This document shows positions 51,865 to 60,840 of a stretch of DNA of 64,000 nt, piece after piece (within the stretch, counting starts at the first letter, position 1; each line of letters starts with the position of its first letter). The notes beneath the pieces are model-generated. The model saw nothing but the letters and a program-made list of their open reading frames with translations, had not been told where the DNA came from and made no database searches. Source of the stretch: Candidatus Hodarchaeota archaeon (lineage in GTDB: Archaea; Asgardarchaeota; Heimdallarchaeia; Hodarchaeales; Hodarchaeaceae); the NCBI GenBank assembly GCA_016840285.1, contig JAEOSR010000038.1, positions 1-64,000 of the forward strand. The letters are read 5' to 3'. The position numbers and the translations under genes were made by a program.

Positions 51865-53364
51865 TTACTTTCTCCTGTGCTTCTCAGAAGCAATGAATCC
51901 CGTAATGGCGCCCCGTATGAACTCTATTTTAGCTCTATGTGGAAATTCTCCTAATGATTTCAACCCAAATTTGATATATGTAAATAGGGAGTTTTCCGTT
52001 TTCTTCGGAATCAATCGGTCATAATATTCGTCATTCTCTTCCATTAATCTCGGAGTAAAAAATCCACCATAACAATACCCTAGTAAAAAGTACATCCGAT
52101 TTACACTTAATTGTGGATTAAATCGAAGTGTTGGATGCAAATAATTAAACCTGGCTAAATTATTTTCAAAAATTAATTCTTGGACTTCCTTAAAAAAGCC
52201 TGTTCCTACTATTGGTGTTGCAAATACAAATGCAGCTTCTTTTATCCCTAAGGTTTCAGCTGCGAATACAGGATATTGACGAATTTGAGTCTCTGTTTGG
52301 CCTGGAAAGCCTAGCATTAACGTTCCTAGTGGAAATCCCCCTGCTTGATCGATAATTTTAATAGCACGATAGACTGTCTTTATTGATTGACTTTTCTTAG
52401 TATTCTTGAGAATAATTTTGTCTGGAGTTTCAACACCGACCTCGAAAAAGTTAAATCCATTTTTAACCATTCTGTGAATAAGGTCAGGATTTCGTGCTAT
52501 TGTATCAGCCCGAACTAGAATGGAGAAAGAGATATCATACTTTCGTTCTTCTAATAATTCACATAACCTGTTAATTCTCATTATATCGGTTTTTCGTCGA
52601 CCTAAGAAATTTGGATCGGTACATGTAATTGTCAAGGGACTATTTTGATGGAACTTTACTATTTCATCGATTTCTTGAATAACATTCTCTGGGCTTCGTT
52701 GTCGGGCTCGCCCATACATTTCTGGTTCACAACAGAACGAACAACGACCGTTACACCCCCGAGTGGTAGATATAGAATCATAATATCGACCAGGCATTTG
52801 AAGATGAGTATAAAAAGAATGTCGAAACTTTCTAGCGGGAAATTTCAGACTATCAAGATTTGAAATTGGGGATCGTTCTCCACTAAGCTTAATTTTCCCA
52901 TTTTCTCGAAAAAATATCCCTTTCACCTTATGTGGATCCTCTAATCCTGTATTGCATATCTCCAGAAATGTCTTTTCACCTTCTCCTTTCACAATGTAGT
53001 CAAGTTCTGGGATATACCTCAATAGGCCAGGAAAAAGAGTCGGATAATAACCTCCAGCGACTATCATGGCTTCTGGACGGGTTCTACGACAAATTCGAGT
53101 AGTGTCTACGATTGCGTTATGCCATGCATATTGACACGTAATGCCGATAATATCTGGTTTAATTTGATTTATTTCTTTTTTCAAATTAATTTTGTGATGG
53201 GAAAGATCAATGATTGATATATGAGATACATTAGATTCTATTGCTGCAGCAATATATTCTAAACCTAAAGGTATCTCACAAACGAGTAAAGATAAACCAG
53301 AATCAAATTTAGGTTTAATAAGTAGGACTTTTGGCACATTGATTCGATTTTCAAAGTACTTCAT
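51865..53364 (-). CDS. B12-binding-domain radical SAM protein (BchE-like)
   Basis: 499 residues. Residues ~10-135 are a Rossmann-like cobalamin-binding region (PKVLLIKPKF, PLGLEYIAAAIE, DIIGITCQYA, MIVAGGYYPTLFP, DYIVKGEGEKTF). Radical SAM cysteines are Cys204, Cys208 and Cys211 in RGCNGRCSFC. GVETPDKIILKN and TLMLGFPGQTETQI are standard for this branch. The classical DxHxxG cobalamin-binding motif is not obvious (DLSHHKI instead), so B12 may bind base-off or not at all. Substrate unknown; such enzymes make cyclisations, methylations or lipid modifications. Monocistronic. Confidence 0.85.
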   Translation of the reverse strand: MKYFENRINVPKVLLIKPKFDSGLSLLVCEIPLGLEYIAAAIESNVSHISIIDLSHHKINLKKEINQIKPDIIGITCQYAWHNAIVDTTRICRRTRPEAMIVAGGYYPTLFPGLLRYIPELDYIVKGEGEKTFLEICNTGLEDPHKVKGIFFRENGKIKLSGERSPISNLDSLKFPARKFRHSFYTHLQMPGRYYDSISTTRGCNGRCSFCCEPEMYGRARQRSPENVIQEIDEIVKFHQNSPLTITCTDPNFLGRRKTDIMRINRLCELLEERKYDISFSILVRADTIARNPDLIHRMVKNGFNFFEVGVETPDKIILKNTKKSQSIKTVYRAIKIIDQAGGFPLGTLMLGFPGQTETQIRQYPVFAAETLGIKEAAFVFATPIVGTGFFKEVQELIFENNLARFNYLHPTLRFNPQLSVNRMYFLLGYCYGGFFTPRLMEENDEYYDRLIPKKTENSLFTYIKFGLKSLGEFPHRAKIEFIRGAITGFIASEKHRRK

Positions 53365-53470
53365 ATTTTTTGTTAAGCCTTAGAACGAGGGTACTCATCA
53401 AAAACCTTTAACACTCAAAAACGGAGTGGTGTAACACGTATTACTCTCGAAATTCCCTTCTGTTCATGTA

Positions 53471-53538
53471 TGGTTGCAGGGAAAGGGTTAATCACAATAA
53501 CTCTGGAGAGTAATTCTTAACCCCACTATATGCAACCA
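53471..53538. repeat. nested palindrome resembling a solo right end of the TnpB element
   Basis: Three nested inverted repeats: TGGTTGCA (53471-53478)/TGCAACCA (53531-53538), GGGTTAA (53485-53491)/TTAACCC (53517-53523) and the hairpin ACTCT-GG-AGAGT (53500-53511). After the hairpin, TAATTnnnAACCCCACTATATGCA matches the end of the TnpB element at 21 of 24 positions with identical spacing. Confidence 0.6.
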
Positions 53539-53593
53539 CAATTGGACCATAATCACATCCATCAAAAAATTTTCGATCCTTGAAGATGTTTTA

Positions 53594-53870
53594 TCACTCA
53601 AGCTTTTTGGATAGGAATTCATAAACAATAACCAAGGCAACTCCGAAATCATTTGGTAGAAGAATTGGGAGGAGAACTATTTCAAACATTGAGAAGTAAT
53701 AAAATGTTTGATAGTGGAAGAAGAAACAGTCCCAGCAGTACCACAGTAATAAGAAGGACTCCATAAATGAGTAAGAACAGAATTGCGATATTTGGTACAT
53801 CACACGAAATGATAGTTGATATTGCTAACAGAAAGGATATTTTCAATATGATCAGGCAAAATAATACCCA
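53594..53870 (-). pseudogene. remnant of a membrane protein with a frameshift
   Basis: On the minus strand one frame reads VLFCLIILKISFLLAISTII, then IAILFLLIYGVLLITVVLLG and SNILLLLNV before TGA near 53691; the adjacent frame continues with FEIVLLPILLPNDFGVALVI and VYEFLSKKLE to a stop at 53594. Joined, they make a plausible three-helix membrane protein. The first frame opens behind a TAA without a start codon. No family recognised. Confidence 0.4.
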
Positions 53871-53931
53871 GTATTACTTTGATTATATGGTGATATAAGA
53901 TTAAAAGTCAGTAAAGTGATGATTACATGTC

Positions 53932-55116
53932 ATGCAACGCACAATACAATGTTCACTACCAACGGATGCTGACCTATTAGAGACGATAGAGGTCTATAAT
54001 AAGGTAGTGCAGCACGTTGTTAGCGTTGGATGGTCTAAAAGAACATTTAATAAATATAGTCTTCACACTGAGACATATCAAGATATGCGTAAACAATATC
54101 CACGATTGCAATCATCACTTGTCCAGTGTGCTAGAGATATGGCCTCTGATATGCTAAAAAAAGAGAAATTCCGTCATCACAAACCATTCAAAAAACCTCT
54201 AAGTGGTATCCGCTATAATCAGCGGACATTTACCCCTTTTTTAGAGACAGGAAGAATTTCCATTAGTACAGTTGGAGGAAGGAAAAACTTCCAATTGGTA
54301 ATTCCCTGTTATTTCCAACAATTTGTCAATGAGGGAAGAATAACTTCGTTAACACTTTATTATAATAAAAAAAGAAGTAAAACCATCGCATACCTAACAG
54401 TGGAGTTACCTGACATTCCCGTGGAAGAACTCACCACCTTCCTTGGCGTAGATAGGGGAATAAAGAGGATAGCGGTTTGTTCTAATAATACATTCTATGA
54501 TACCAATCATATCCTAGCTGTGAAGTGGAAATACCAGCAATTAAGAAAAGGTCTCCAGTCAAAAGGCACTCGATCAGCCAAACGAAAACTAAAGGTGATA
54601 AGTGGTCGAGAAAGACGGTTTATGACTGATGAAAATAGAAAGGTAGCTAAATGGATTTGTAATATGCCATATAATTGTATTGTCTTAGAAAATATACATG
54701 GGCTTAAACAACATAGCAAAAAGAAGAAAAAAGTGTCCAAGGCACTTCGTAAGAAATTTGGTAATTGGTCTTATTATCAACTTAAACAGTTTATCATTCA
54801 GCGTGCCGAAAAGGTTGGTAAAACAGTTCTATTCGTCAACCCTCGATATACTTCCCAAAGATGTTCTCAATGTGGGTATATAACAAAAAATAATCGGGCT
54901 TCTCAATCAAATTTCCTTTGTAACGACTGTTTTTTTGACCTTAATGCTGACCTTAATGCTGCCCGTAACCTATCCAATTTTGGTAAAGCCGAGATTGGGG
55001 GGGCTTCCGTCAATAGCCCTAATGTAGCAGTCCTTCCCATGACAGTATCGATCTCTTCGTTACTTCGTGCGTCTGGGTCTAGCTACAAGCCACTGAATTC
55101 ATTCAGTGGTAATTGA
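53932..55116 (+). CDS. tnpB: TnpB RNA-guided nuclease of an IS200/IS605-type element
   Basis: 394 residues. RuvC residues Asp174 (FLGVDRGIKRI), Glu253 (CIVLENIHGL) and Asp340 (NADLNAARN) are intact. The zinc-finger Cys are 311/314 and 330/333 (RCSQCGY and LCNDC). The N-terminal RNA-binding part (MQRTIQCSLPTDADLLETIE) is typical. TnpB cuts DNA guided by the omega RNA made from the element's 3' end. No tnpA transposase is encoded beside it, so it depends on one elsewhere or is stranded. The last codons overlap the right-end hairpin. Confidence 0.9.
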   Translation: MQRTIQCSLPTDADLLETIEVYNKVVQHVVSVGWSKRTFNKYSLHTETYQDMRKQYPRLQSSLVQCARDMASDMLKKEKFRHHKPFKKPLSGIRYNQRTFTPFLETGRISISTVGGRKNFQLVIPCYFQQFVNEGRITSLTLYYNKKRSKTIAYLTVELPDIPVEELTTFLGVDRGIKRIAVCSNNTFYDTNHILAVKWKYQQLRKGLQSKGTRSAKRKLKVISGRERRFMTDENRKVAKWICNMPYNCIVLENIHGLKQHSKKKKKVSKALRKKFGNWSYYQLKQFIIQRAEKVGKTVLFVNPRYTSQRCSQCGYITKNNRASQSNFLCNDCFFDLNADLNAARNLSNFGKAEIGGASVNSPNVAVLPMTVSISSLLRASGSSYKPLNSFSGN

Positions 55117-55133
55117 CAACCCCACTATATGCA
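55000..55133 (+). ncRNA. predicted omega RNA region of the TnpB element
   Basis: By analogy with characterised TnpB systems, the scaffold RNA covers the 3' end of tnpB and ends at the right boundary, with the guide read from the flank after 55133 (TCCCCACTCGTC...). The 9-pair hairpin CCACTGAAT/ATTCAGTGG at 55090-55109 is visible. Exact ends are inferred. Confidence 0.35.
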
Positions 55134-55203
55134 TCCCCACTCGTCTTAAGATTTACGATCTAATAAAAACCTTGAAATAAAATGAAAAAATAAGAAACAG
55201 AAG

Positions 55204-56238
55204 CTAAATGCCTATCGAAGTGAAAGGCGCTTCTAATGGATTACCAAGAGTAATATGCATTTTCAAACTCGTTAAATCCATAATTATGGTACAAACCGTT
55301 CCCACGTTACCAATATCGGGATCAGGTACATAAGGACGACAAATAGGTAGATTAGACATTGTTTGATCTAAAAGTATTCTTTTCATATCATCTAGGGAGC
55401 TCTCTTTGACAGTAGGAATCATTTGGAGAGCTTGTTCATATCGAGCCAGTGAACTGGCCAATTTCTCTAAATCTGAATTTAATTCTTTATTCTTCAAATA
55501 ATGATTTGTATGAAGAAATACCTTAGAATCATCTTGGGATTGATAAACTTGCTGATTCGCAAACTCAAAGTCGATATATTCTCCATGGGCATCACCAATT
55601 AAGATATTGGCTGATTTTCCTTCTTTGACTGGTTCAATTAACTTGGTAGCTTTTTTAAGATCAGGAGATTCGAGAATAGATCGTAAGATTATATGAACTG
55701 GAACCCCTTTGCAAATCTGACCTGAATTCAAGAAATTAAGACAAACACCCACTCCTTCTGAGTTTAATCCTATTTTCCCTATAATTCCTGGCTCGCTCAT
55801 CATGAGGATCGCTGGTTTCTTTTCTAGTTTGATTCTCAGAATAACTGCTAATTTCTCTAATTCTTGAGCCCAATCCCAGTTCTGTCCTAATAATGCTGTA
55901 TTTTTAAAGAAAACCGCTGTACATTCATTTGTGAATGTATTCATTATTTCTGATCGAGAGTTTAAAGCATAAATCCATAATGGATCCACGTCAGCTCCAG
56001 CTGCTAAAGATTCAATTTCAGTACAGTAATTTGGTTCAAAACGCGCAATCTCAGATTTAAAATGGGTTGCTAGAGATAAGATTTCGGACTCCTTTCTTGG
56101 GATAATCTTCTTGTACCAATTTATTGTTTGTATGATACGTTCTCTTAAGATTCTACCATGTTCAAACCCAATATCTGCTGAACTCCCCTTAAGGTCAATT
56201 ATTGGAAATTTTCTTAAATTTTCAGAAATTTTTACCAT
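55204..56238 (-). CDS. C45-type autoproteolytic acyltransferase/hydrolase
   Basis: 344 residues from ATG 56238 (ATG 56259 adds a hydrophobic stub). The family pattern is complete: IDLKGSSADIGFEHGRILRE, then TNECTAVFF with the probable N-terminal nucleophile Cys (Cys113 counting from 56259), ALLGQNWDWAQ, LNSEGVGVCLNFLN, and HTNHYL. Members cleave themselves before the Cys and act on amides such as penicillins, ceramides or acyl amino acids. No signal peptide is clear. The substrate is unknown. Confidence 0.85.
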   Translation of the reverse strand: MVKISENLRKFPIIDLKGSSADIGFEHGRILRERIIQTINWYKKIIPRKESEILSLATHFKSEIARFEPNYCTEIESLAAGADVDPLWIYALNSRSEIMNTFTNECTAVFFKNTALLGQNWDWAQELEKLAVILRIKLEKKPAILMMSEPGIIGKIGLNSEGVGVCLNFLNSGQICKGVPVHIILRSILESPDLKKATKLIEPVKEGKSANILIGDAHGEYIDFEFANQQVYQSQDDSKVFLHTNHYLKNKELNSDLEKLASSLARYEQALQMIPTVKESSLDDMKRILLDQTMSNLPICRPYVPDPDIGNVGTVCTIIMDLTSLKMHITLGNPLEAPFTSIGI

Positions 56239-56350
56239 AGTAATCAGAATCCAAGTCAAAGAATGTTATTCAGAAACATTAGTTAAACAAACTACACATC
56301 TGGCTCCATCTAACCATTTCATTTCCATTAACCTTCTATATTCTATCTTT

Positions 56351-56976
56351 TCATCGCTTTATTCTAGGAATAAGCATTGGAACTTTCGCTTTATAATCTT
56401 CATATTCTTCTCCAAATTCAATAATCAGCTCTTTCTCCTCTTTTACTGAGATGAAATAAATATATAGAACCATGAAAGGTGTCAGGAGCAAAGAATACAA
56501 GGCAGAGAGAATTATGGAAATCCCCAGGTGTGCTAACAATGCGCCGAAATTTTGGGGATGTCTTATAATTGAATAAACTCCTGTGGTGATTACTTTTTCA
56601 GCTCTATGTGTTTCCGCTACTTTTAAGGTTATCTCTGACACTCCTTTCAGAGAAAACCATAACACTACAATGATAATAGGGAAAAAATGAGCAGATGAAC
56701 TAAGGGAATTGTTATATTAATTATTGGAACTAATAATGATTGATCCTGTAGAATTGGAATAACAAACCTTGCTTGTGGTGACAACCATATTCCAAACAAG
56801 AATAAAAAAAAACCCCATCCTGAAATAAGTCCAAGGATGTCTCCAATCTTAGTACCTTTCACGATACCGAACTTTTGTTGTAACTTTTTGTGCTCTAGGG
56901 ACCAAAAATAAAGTGGTAATATTGCGATCTCCGCTAATACACTGATCCAAAACCATAGGGACATTTTTGACTCCAA
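56351..56976 (-). pseudogene. ICMT-like methyltransferase split by a one-base frameshift
   Basis: The first part (56976-56665) encodes helices SLWFWISVLAEIAILPLYFW and IGDILGLISGWGFFLFLFGI; the second (ending 56351) contains ITTGVYSIIRHPQNFGALLA and EKELIIEFGEEYEDYKAKVP, the family's SAM signature. The frames meet at a run of six T's (CTCATTTTTTCCC on the coding strand). One additional T would join them into one ~208-residue protein, FFPIIIVVLWFSLKGV. It is either a true frameshift or a homopolymer error. The relative at 21349-21912 is intact. Confidence 0.75.
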
Positions 56977-57114
56977 TATTTGTTCTGGCGTTGAATTTAT
57001 AAAAATACCCTTAAAATAAAAATCTTTAAGAACTCAAAAAATTGATTTTCATGAGAAATTATGAGCTCCCTTCATAAGGTTTTTGAAAATAAGAGAATTT
57101 TGCGGCTTTCGTAA

Positions 57115-57531
57115 TCAGATTATCGTTCAGAATTAACTAAACCAGACTTGGAAGCCTTTCAATTAATAGATGACTTTAAAGTTGAAATTTACAATACAAA
57201 AAGTTTCATGGGTCTCCATTTAAGATTTGTTAGTGCACAACTTGGCGTTTTAGCTTCTTTTTCTTGGTGGGACAATGTTGATGACACGATGACGAGAGTA
57301 AAAGAATTTATCCCTCTTGGTACAATTGATAAACCTTTCGAGGATGCAGATGAGAGCTGGCAAATTCTTATCTGGGAACATGAAGATTTTGTGTAAATTA
57401 TGGAAGGAGAAGAACCCACATGTCAAGAATTTCAGGTGTGGTTTAAAATATATAAAAAGACCTATTTCAGGGAGTGGAAAGAGTTTAAAAATAATAATAG
57501 GGAGATTAAGAAAAGCCAGAGGGTGATGTGA
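57115..57531 (+). pseudogene. decayed gene of an uncharacterised family with in-frame stop
   Basis: The frame opens behind TAA (57112-57114) with SDYRSELTKPDLEAFQLIDD and reads FKVEIYNTKSFMGLHLRFVS, FSWWDNVDDTMTRVKEFIPL, WQILIWEHEDFV, then TAA (57394-57396), then in the same frame IMEGEEPTCQEFQVWFKIYK and FREWKEF to TGA at 57531. TAA probably replaces a Tyr codon. There is no start codon near the natural N-terminus. The family is not one I can name. Confidence 0.6.
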
Positions 57532-57540
57532 GAGAAATCT

Positions 57541-58386
57541 CTACCATTTAATTAGAGATGTTATCAAATTCTTTTTAGACAACTTTCCATTCGTTACCAA
57601 GGCAAACATATCTTTTACTCCAAATATCTTTACAACAATCTCATCTACAGAAAAACCATGACTAACGAGGTCATGAACTTCAAGGCGAAGATTCCATATC
57701 TCTAGTAATTTTTGGTTTATCAGATCCCTGCTGTAAATTTTACCCCCTGGAAGAAAAATTTTAAGGTTAGTCATTTTTTCAGTGAAACGACTAATCTCTT
57801 GAATAGATTGATAGATCAAAGAAATATCCTCTGGAATACTTGAAGTGCCTCCAAAAATTCGTTTATATTTTACTTGTATGCCATCAGACACAAAGGCCCA
57901 TTCACGCTGTTTCTCAATTAGGGCAATTTGGTCTGGAGCATGACCTGGAATAGGTAACACATGAAAAGTATATCTTCCTGACATAGAAGAGATCTGATTT
58001 GGTAGGATTTCAGCATCCACAGGGAGAACTCCCTCTTCTCCCCATGCGATTTGTCTATATTCGGGATAAGTATATCCAGCTCTTAATATCGGGATTGCCT
58101 TTTCGCTCGCATAAATAGGGACACCGAACTCATAATTCAGCATGTGGGCTCCCCCTGCATGATCCTCATGTGTATGAGTTAAAACACAAGCTTCTATCTT
58201 CTGTTCCTCTAAAGAATTCACGAAATTGCGAAAATCATTCACTCCTCCTGGCGCTCCTGAATCAATAAGCAATCCATCTATCAAATAACATGATGTCCAG
58301 TATGGATTAAGCATCATTTCGTGATCAGAAGCCCAACACCACTCAAGAATTTCTTGGTTACAATGGTATAAGGTTCTAACTGCCAT
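57541..58386 (-). CDS. metallo-beta-lactamase-fold hydrolase
   Basis: About 281 residues from ATG 58386 (ATG 58401 is in frame). Zinc motif LTHTHEDHAGGAHML, GHAPDQ and SDG follow the fold's order; the C-terminal helices resemble the LACTB2-like hydrolase branch. The start lies inside the end of the surface-protein gene, so translation is coupled. Substrate unknown. Confidence 0.85.
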   Translation of the reverse strand: MAVRTLYHCNQEILEWCWASDHEMMLNPYWTSCYLIDGLLIDSGAPGGVNDFRNFVNSLEEQKIEACVLTHTHEDHAGGAHMLNYEFGVPIYASEKAIPILRAGYTYPEYRQIAWGEEGVLPVDAEILPNQISSMSGRYTFHVLPIPGHAPDQIALIEKQREWAFVSDGIQVKYKRIFGGTSSIPEDISLIYQSIQEISRFTEKMTNLKIFLPGGKIYSRDLINQKLLEIWNLRLEVHDLVSHGFSVDEIVVKIFGVKDMFALVTNGKLSKKNLITSLIKW

Positions 58387-58972
58387 TATACGTTTTCTCA
58401 CCAGACTTCTTACGTTTCCTAAAAGTATTTGCTTCCAGAACGAGTATACTTAAAATTAGTGTCACTATTTCGATACCTGGGGAACTCTTACTATCTATCG
58501 TTGGAATTGATTGGGAAGTATTTGGTATTATACTGGTTCTATCACTAAAGTCAATAGGGTCACTGCCCTGATTGATCACTTCTAATTCACCTTTTCGTAA
58601 ATTTACTAAAATAGCTTGTCCTCCAAATCCATGTGTTTGATCATGTCCGCGTACCACCACGATTTCAATGTCTTCTGGTATGATAATTGATCCAGAGCGT
58701 GAGAATTCCTGAGATCCGTGTGCATGTGTCAGAATGCGTCTACCCAACTCGGTTCTATTCAAAGTTTCGACAACCCAAAAATTTGCGTATCCTTCTTCAC
58801 CATCATCGTCATGATAGAGAGTGACATTGAATCGAAAGGTCATTAAATCGATTTGTTCAAATGTCACCCCAGTAACATTAGCTTCTTTGATATCAAGCTC
58901 CAGTCCCGCAATCGTAGTTGAAGGAGATAAGAGGAGGAAAAATAATAGAAAACAATATTTAGAACGAGTCAT
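58376..58972 (-). CDS. small secreted surface protein with C-terminal anchor
   Basis: 198 residues. Signal peptide (CFLLFFLLLSPSTTIAG), an extracellular beta-rich region (FRFNVTLYHDDDGEEGYANF, ILTHAHGSQEFSRSG, VVVRGHDQTHGFGGQAILV), a Ser/Thr linker, then SSPGIEIVTLILSILVL and a basic end RKRKKSGEK. No enzyme motif recognised. It overlaps the MBL gene, hinting at a joint surface function. Confidence 0.7.
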   Translation of the reverse strand: MTRSKYCFLLFFLLLSPSTTIAGLELDIKEANVTGVTFEQIDLMTFRFNVTLYHDDDGEEGYANFWVVETLNRTELGRRILTHAHGSQEFSRSGSIIIPEDIEIVVVRGHDQTHGFGGQAILVNLRKGELEVINQGSDPIDFSDRTSIIPNTSQSIPTIDSKSSPGIEIVTLILSILVLEANTFRKRKKSGEKTYNGS

Positions 58973-59049
58973 ACCTAAACCTTATAGGTACTTATTAAAA
59001 GCATTATCGAATATATACAACAAGAAAAAAGGAATTATCTCAAATATTC

Positions 59050-60279
59050 CTAAAATGAATATCGAGAAAATTTAGGGTTTGAATCATCTTTCTTTCTGTT
59101 ATGTAATTCCTTCTTTTGGCGTCTAGAACCTGATCTCCCACCAGATTGGAATGGTATTCTTTTGACGTAAGGCACAGATGCCTTTTTAATGTTCGTTCGA
59201 TTGTCTCGAAACAGGTGAAAGAAATTTTCTCCGTCTCTTTGTGCCACAAGTGTAATTGCTTTCCCTGTTTTCCCTGCTCGTGCCGTTCTACCGATTCTAT
59301 GGATGTACTGTTTTAAATTGTTAGGGAGATCATAATTATAGATATAAGAAACCCCATGGATATCCAATCCTCTTGCAGCAACATCCGTTGCTACTAAAAT
59401 CTTCACTGTGCGTGAGTGAAAGCCGTTTAACCTCTTAGAACGTTCATGTTGGCTATAACCACCGTGAAGTACGTTTGCTCTAATTCCAGAAAGCTGGAGA
59501 TTTTTGCCAATGGAATCCGCATTTCGTCGGGTGTTACAAAAGATCATTGACATTCCATTTCCGTTATTCTGGTTTAATAGGTGAACTAGCAACGAGAATT
59601 TCAATGAGTTGCTTACTGGACCATAATAATACTGATGTAATTTACGTGGATCAACGTAAGATGTCGCTCCGACCTCAATTGGGTTATTCATATATTTTTG
59701 AGCAATCTGCGTAACATCATACGAAATAGTTGCCGAGAAAAGGAGCGTTTGCCGGTTTTTAGGAAGTTTGGTGATGATTTTCTCAACATCAGGCAAAAAA
59801 CCCATATCAAGGAGTCGGTCACATTCATCAAGGACTAAGATCTTAATTCGTCTAAGATTTATTGTCCCTCTTTCAATATGATCGATTAAACGCCCAGGGG
59901 TTCCAATAACGACATCAGCTTTTGGTAACTCACGGAATTGGGGACTGATTGAAACCCCCCCATACACAGATATAATTCGAAGGGGCTTATATCTCGATAG
60001 ACTGGTTATCATATCTGCTACTTGATGAGCAAGTTCTCGAGTCGGAGTTACCACTAATGCTTGAATTCCTTTACCTCTAACTGTTTTCTGAATTATACCA
60101 GATGCAAAAGCAAGGGTTTTACCACTTCCAGTTGCAGCTTGAGCAATAACATCTTTGTCTTTCATAACATAAGGAATTGATTTCTCTTGTATCTCAGTTG
60201 GACGGGTGAATTTTTCCTCTTTACAAACCTGAAGAATTGAGTCACTGATTCCTAATTGCTTAAATGTAATTGTTTTCAT
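59050..60279 (-). CDS. DEAD-box RNA helicase
   Basis: 409 residues. Q motif (FKQLGISDSILQVCKEEKFT, RPTEIQEKSIP), Walker A QAATGSGKT, PTRELAHQ, GTPGRLIDH, DECDRLLDMGF (a DECD variant of DEAD), SAT, FCNTRRNADS, ARGLDIHGV and HRIGRTARAG. The basic Arg/Ser-rich tail (GGRSGSRRQKKELHNRKKDD) is RNA-binding. It remodels RNA, often at low temperature. It follows the FKBP gene by 26 bases. Confidence 0.95.
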   Translation of the reverse strand: MKTITFKQLGISDSILQVCKEEKFTRPTEIQEKSIPYVMKDKDVIAQAATGSGKTLAFASGIIQKTVRGKGIQALVVTPTRELAHQVADMITSLSRYKPLRIISVYGGVSISPQFRELPKADVVIGTPGRLIDHIERGTINLRRIKILVLDECDRLLDMGFLPDVEKIITKLPKNRQTLLFSATISYDVTQIAQKYMNNPIEVGATSYVDPRKLHQYYYGPVSNSLKFSLLVHLLNQNNGNGMSMIFCNTRRNADSIGKNLQLSGIRANVLHGGYSQHERSKRLNGFHSRTVKILVATDVAARGLDIHGVSYIYNYDLPNNLKQYIHRIGRTARAGKTGKAITLVAQRDGENFFHLFRDNRTNIKKASVPYVKRIPFQSGGRSGSRRQKKELHNRKKDDSNPKFSRYSF

Positions 60280-60305
60280 AAAAATTCCACTTTGAAAGAA
60301 ATATC

Positions 60306-60740
60306 TCAGACAGAACCTATCTCTTTTATTTTGATAGTGAAGTTTAAGGCTTCTCCTGCAAGAGGATGATTCAGGTCTATCGAGATATATTCTTCAGTAA
60401 CCTCTGTTATTGGTGCATGAGATTTCTCGCCATCTTTTGACACTAAAACTACTACCATACCCACCTCAGGATTTTGCTCTTGAGGTAATTGAGAAAGGGA
60501 AACCTGTTTAATCAATTCTTGATTATGCTCCCCATAAGCTTCTGATGGTTCAATTCGTAACTTTTTCTCTTCCCCGAGATTCATTCCAATGACTGCATCA
60601 TCAAATCCTTTAATAACCTTCTTTGCTCCCACTTCAAAAGTTAATAATTCATCGTGACCCTCAGATTGGTCGAAAATTGTTCCATCGTCCAGCGTACCAA
60701 CATATTCTATTGTAATTTTGTCTCCTTTTTTAACGTTCAT
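60306..60740 (-). CDS. FKBP-type (SlyD-like) peptidyl-prolyl isomerase
   Basis: 144 residues. MNVKKGDKITIEYVGTLDDG and FEVGAKKVIKGFDDAVIGMN, then GEEKKLRIEPSEAYGEHN give the FKBP core with an inserted-flap (IF) domain around VVLVSKDGEKSHAPITEVTE and the closing NHPLAGEALNFTIKI typical of SlyD. It acts as a folding helper in the cytosol. Located between the OB-fold and helicase genes. Confidence 0.95.
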   Translation of the reverse strand: MNVKKGDKITIEYVGTLDDGTIFDQSEGHDELLTFEVGAKKVIKGFDDAVIGMNLGEEKKLRIEPSEAYGEHNQELIKQVSLSQLPQEQNPEVGMVVVLVSKDGEKSHAPITEVTEEYISIDLNHPLAGEALNFTIKIKEIGSV

Positions 60741-60840
60741 TTTATCATCTCTAAGAATAAAAGAAAATTGATGAATTTCTAAATAAAAAAAAGTGTGATT
60801 GGATTGAGAAAATCAAAGACACAATAACTAGGTAAGAAGA

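Larger units (their letters stand above)
53932..55133 (+). mobile_element. IS605-family TnpB-only element
   Basis: The right end is defined by the hairpin 55090-55109 and the terminal sequence AACCCCACTATATGCA to 55133. The left end is not located with confidence; it lies between the nested palindrome at 53471-53538 and the tnpB start. The element lies between the radical SAM and C45 genes without breaking either. Confidence 0.6.

Noticed and set aside
54940..54963. 12-bp tandem repeat GACCTTAATGCT at the third TnpB catalytic Asp
   Set aside because: Spacing from the zinc finger to Asp340 is normal for TnpB, so it is not an insertion into the active site.
53519..55133. AACCCCACTATATGCA direct repeat read as a target-site duplication
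   Set aside because: IS200/IS605 elements do not make such duplications, and the similarity extends to hairpin plus linker, so element-end homology explains it better.
5112..57396. Reassignment of stop codons (in-frame TAA at 5112, 49180, 57394 and TGA at 36235)
   Set aside because: Both TAA and TGA serve as ordinary stops throughout the window, and the affected genes are mostly truncated in other ways as well; decay is simpler.
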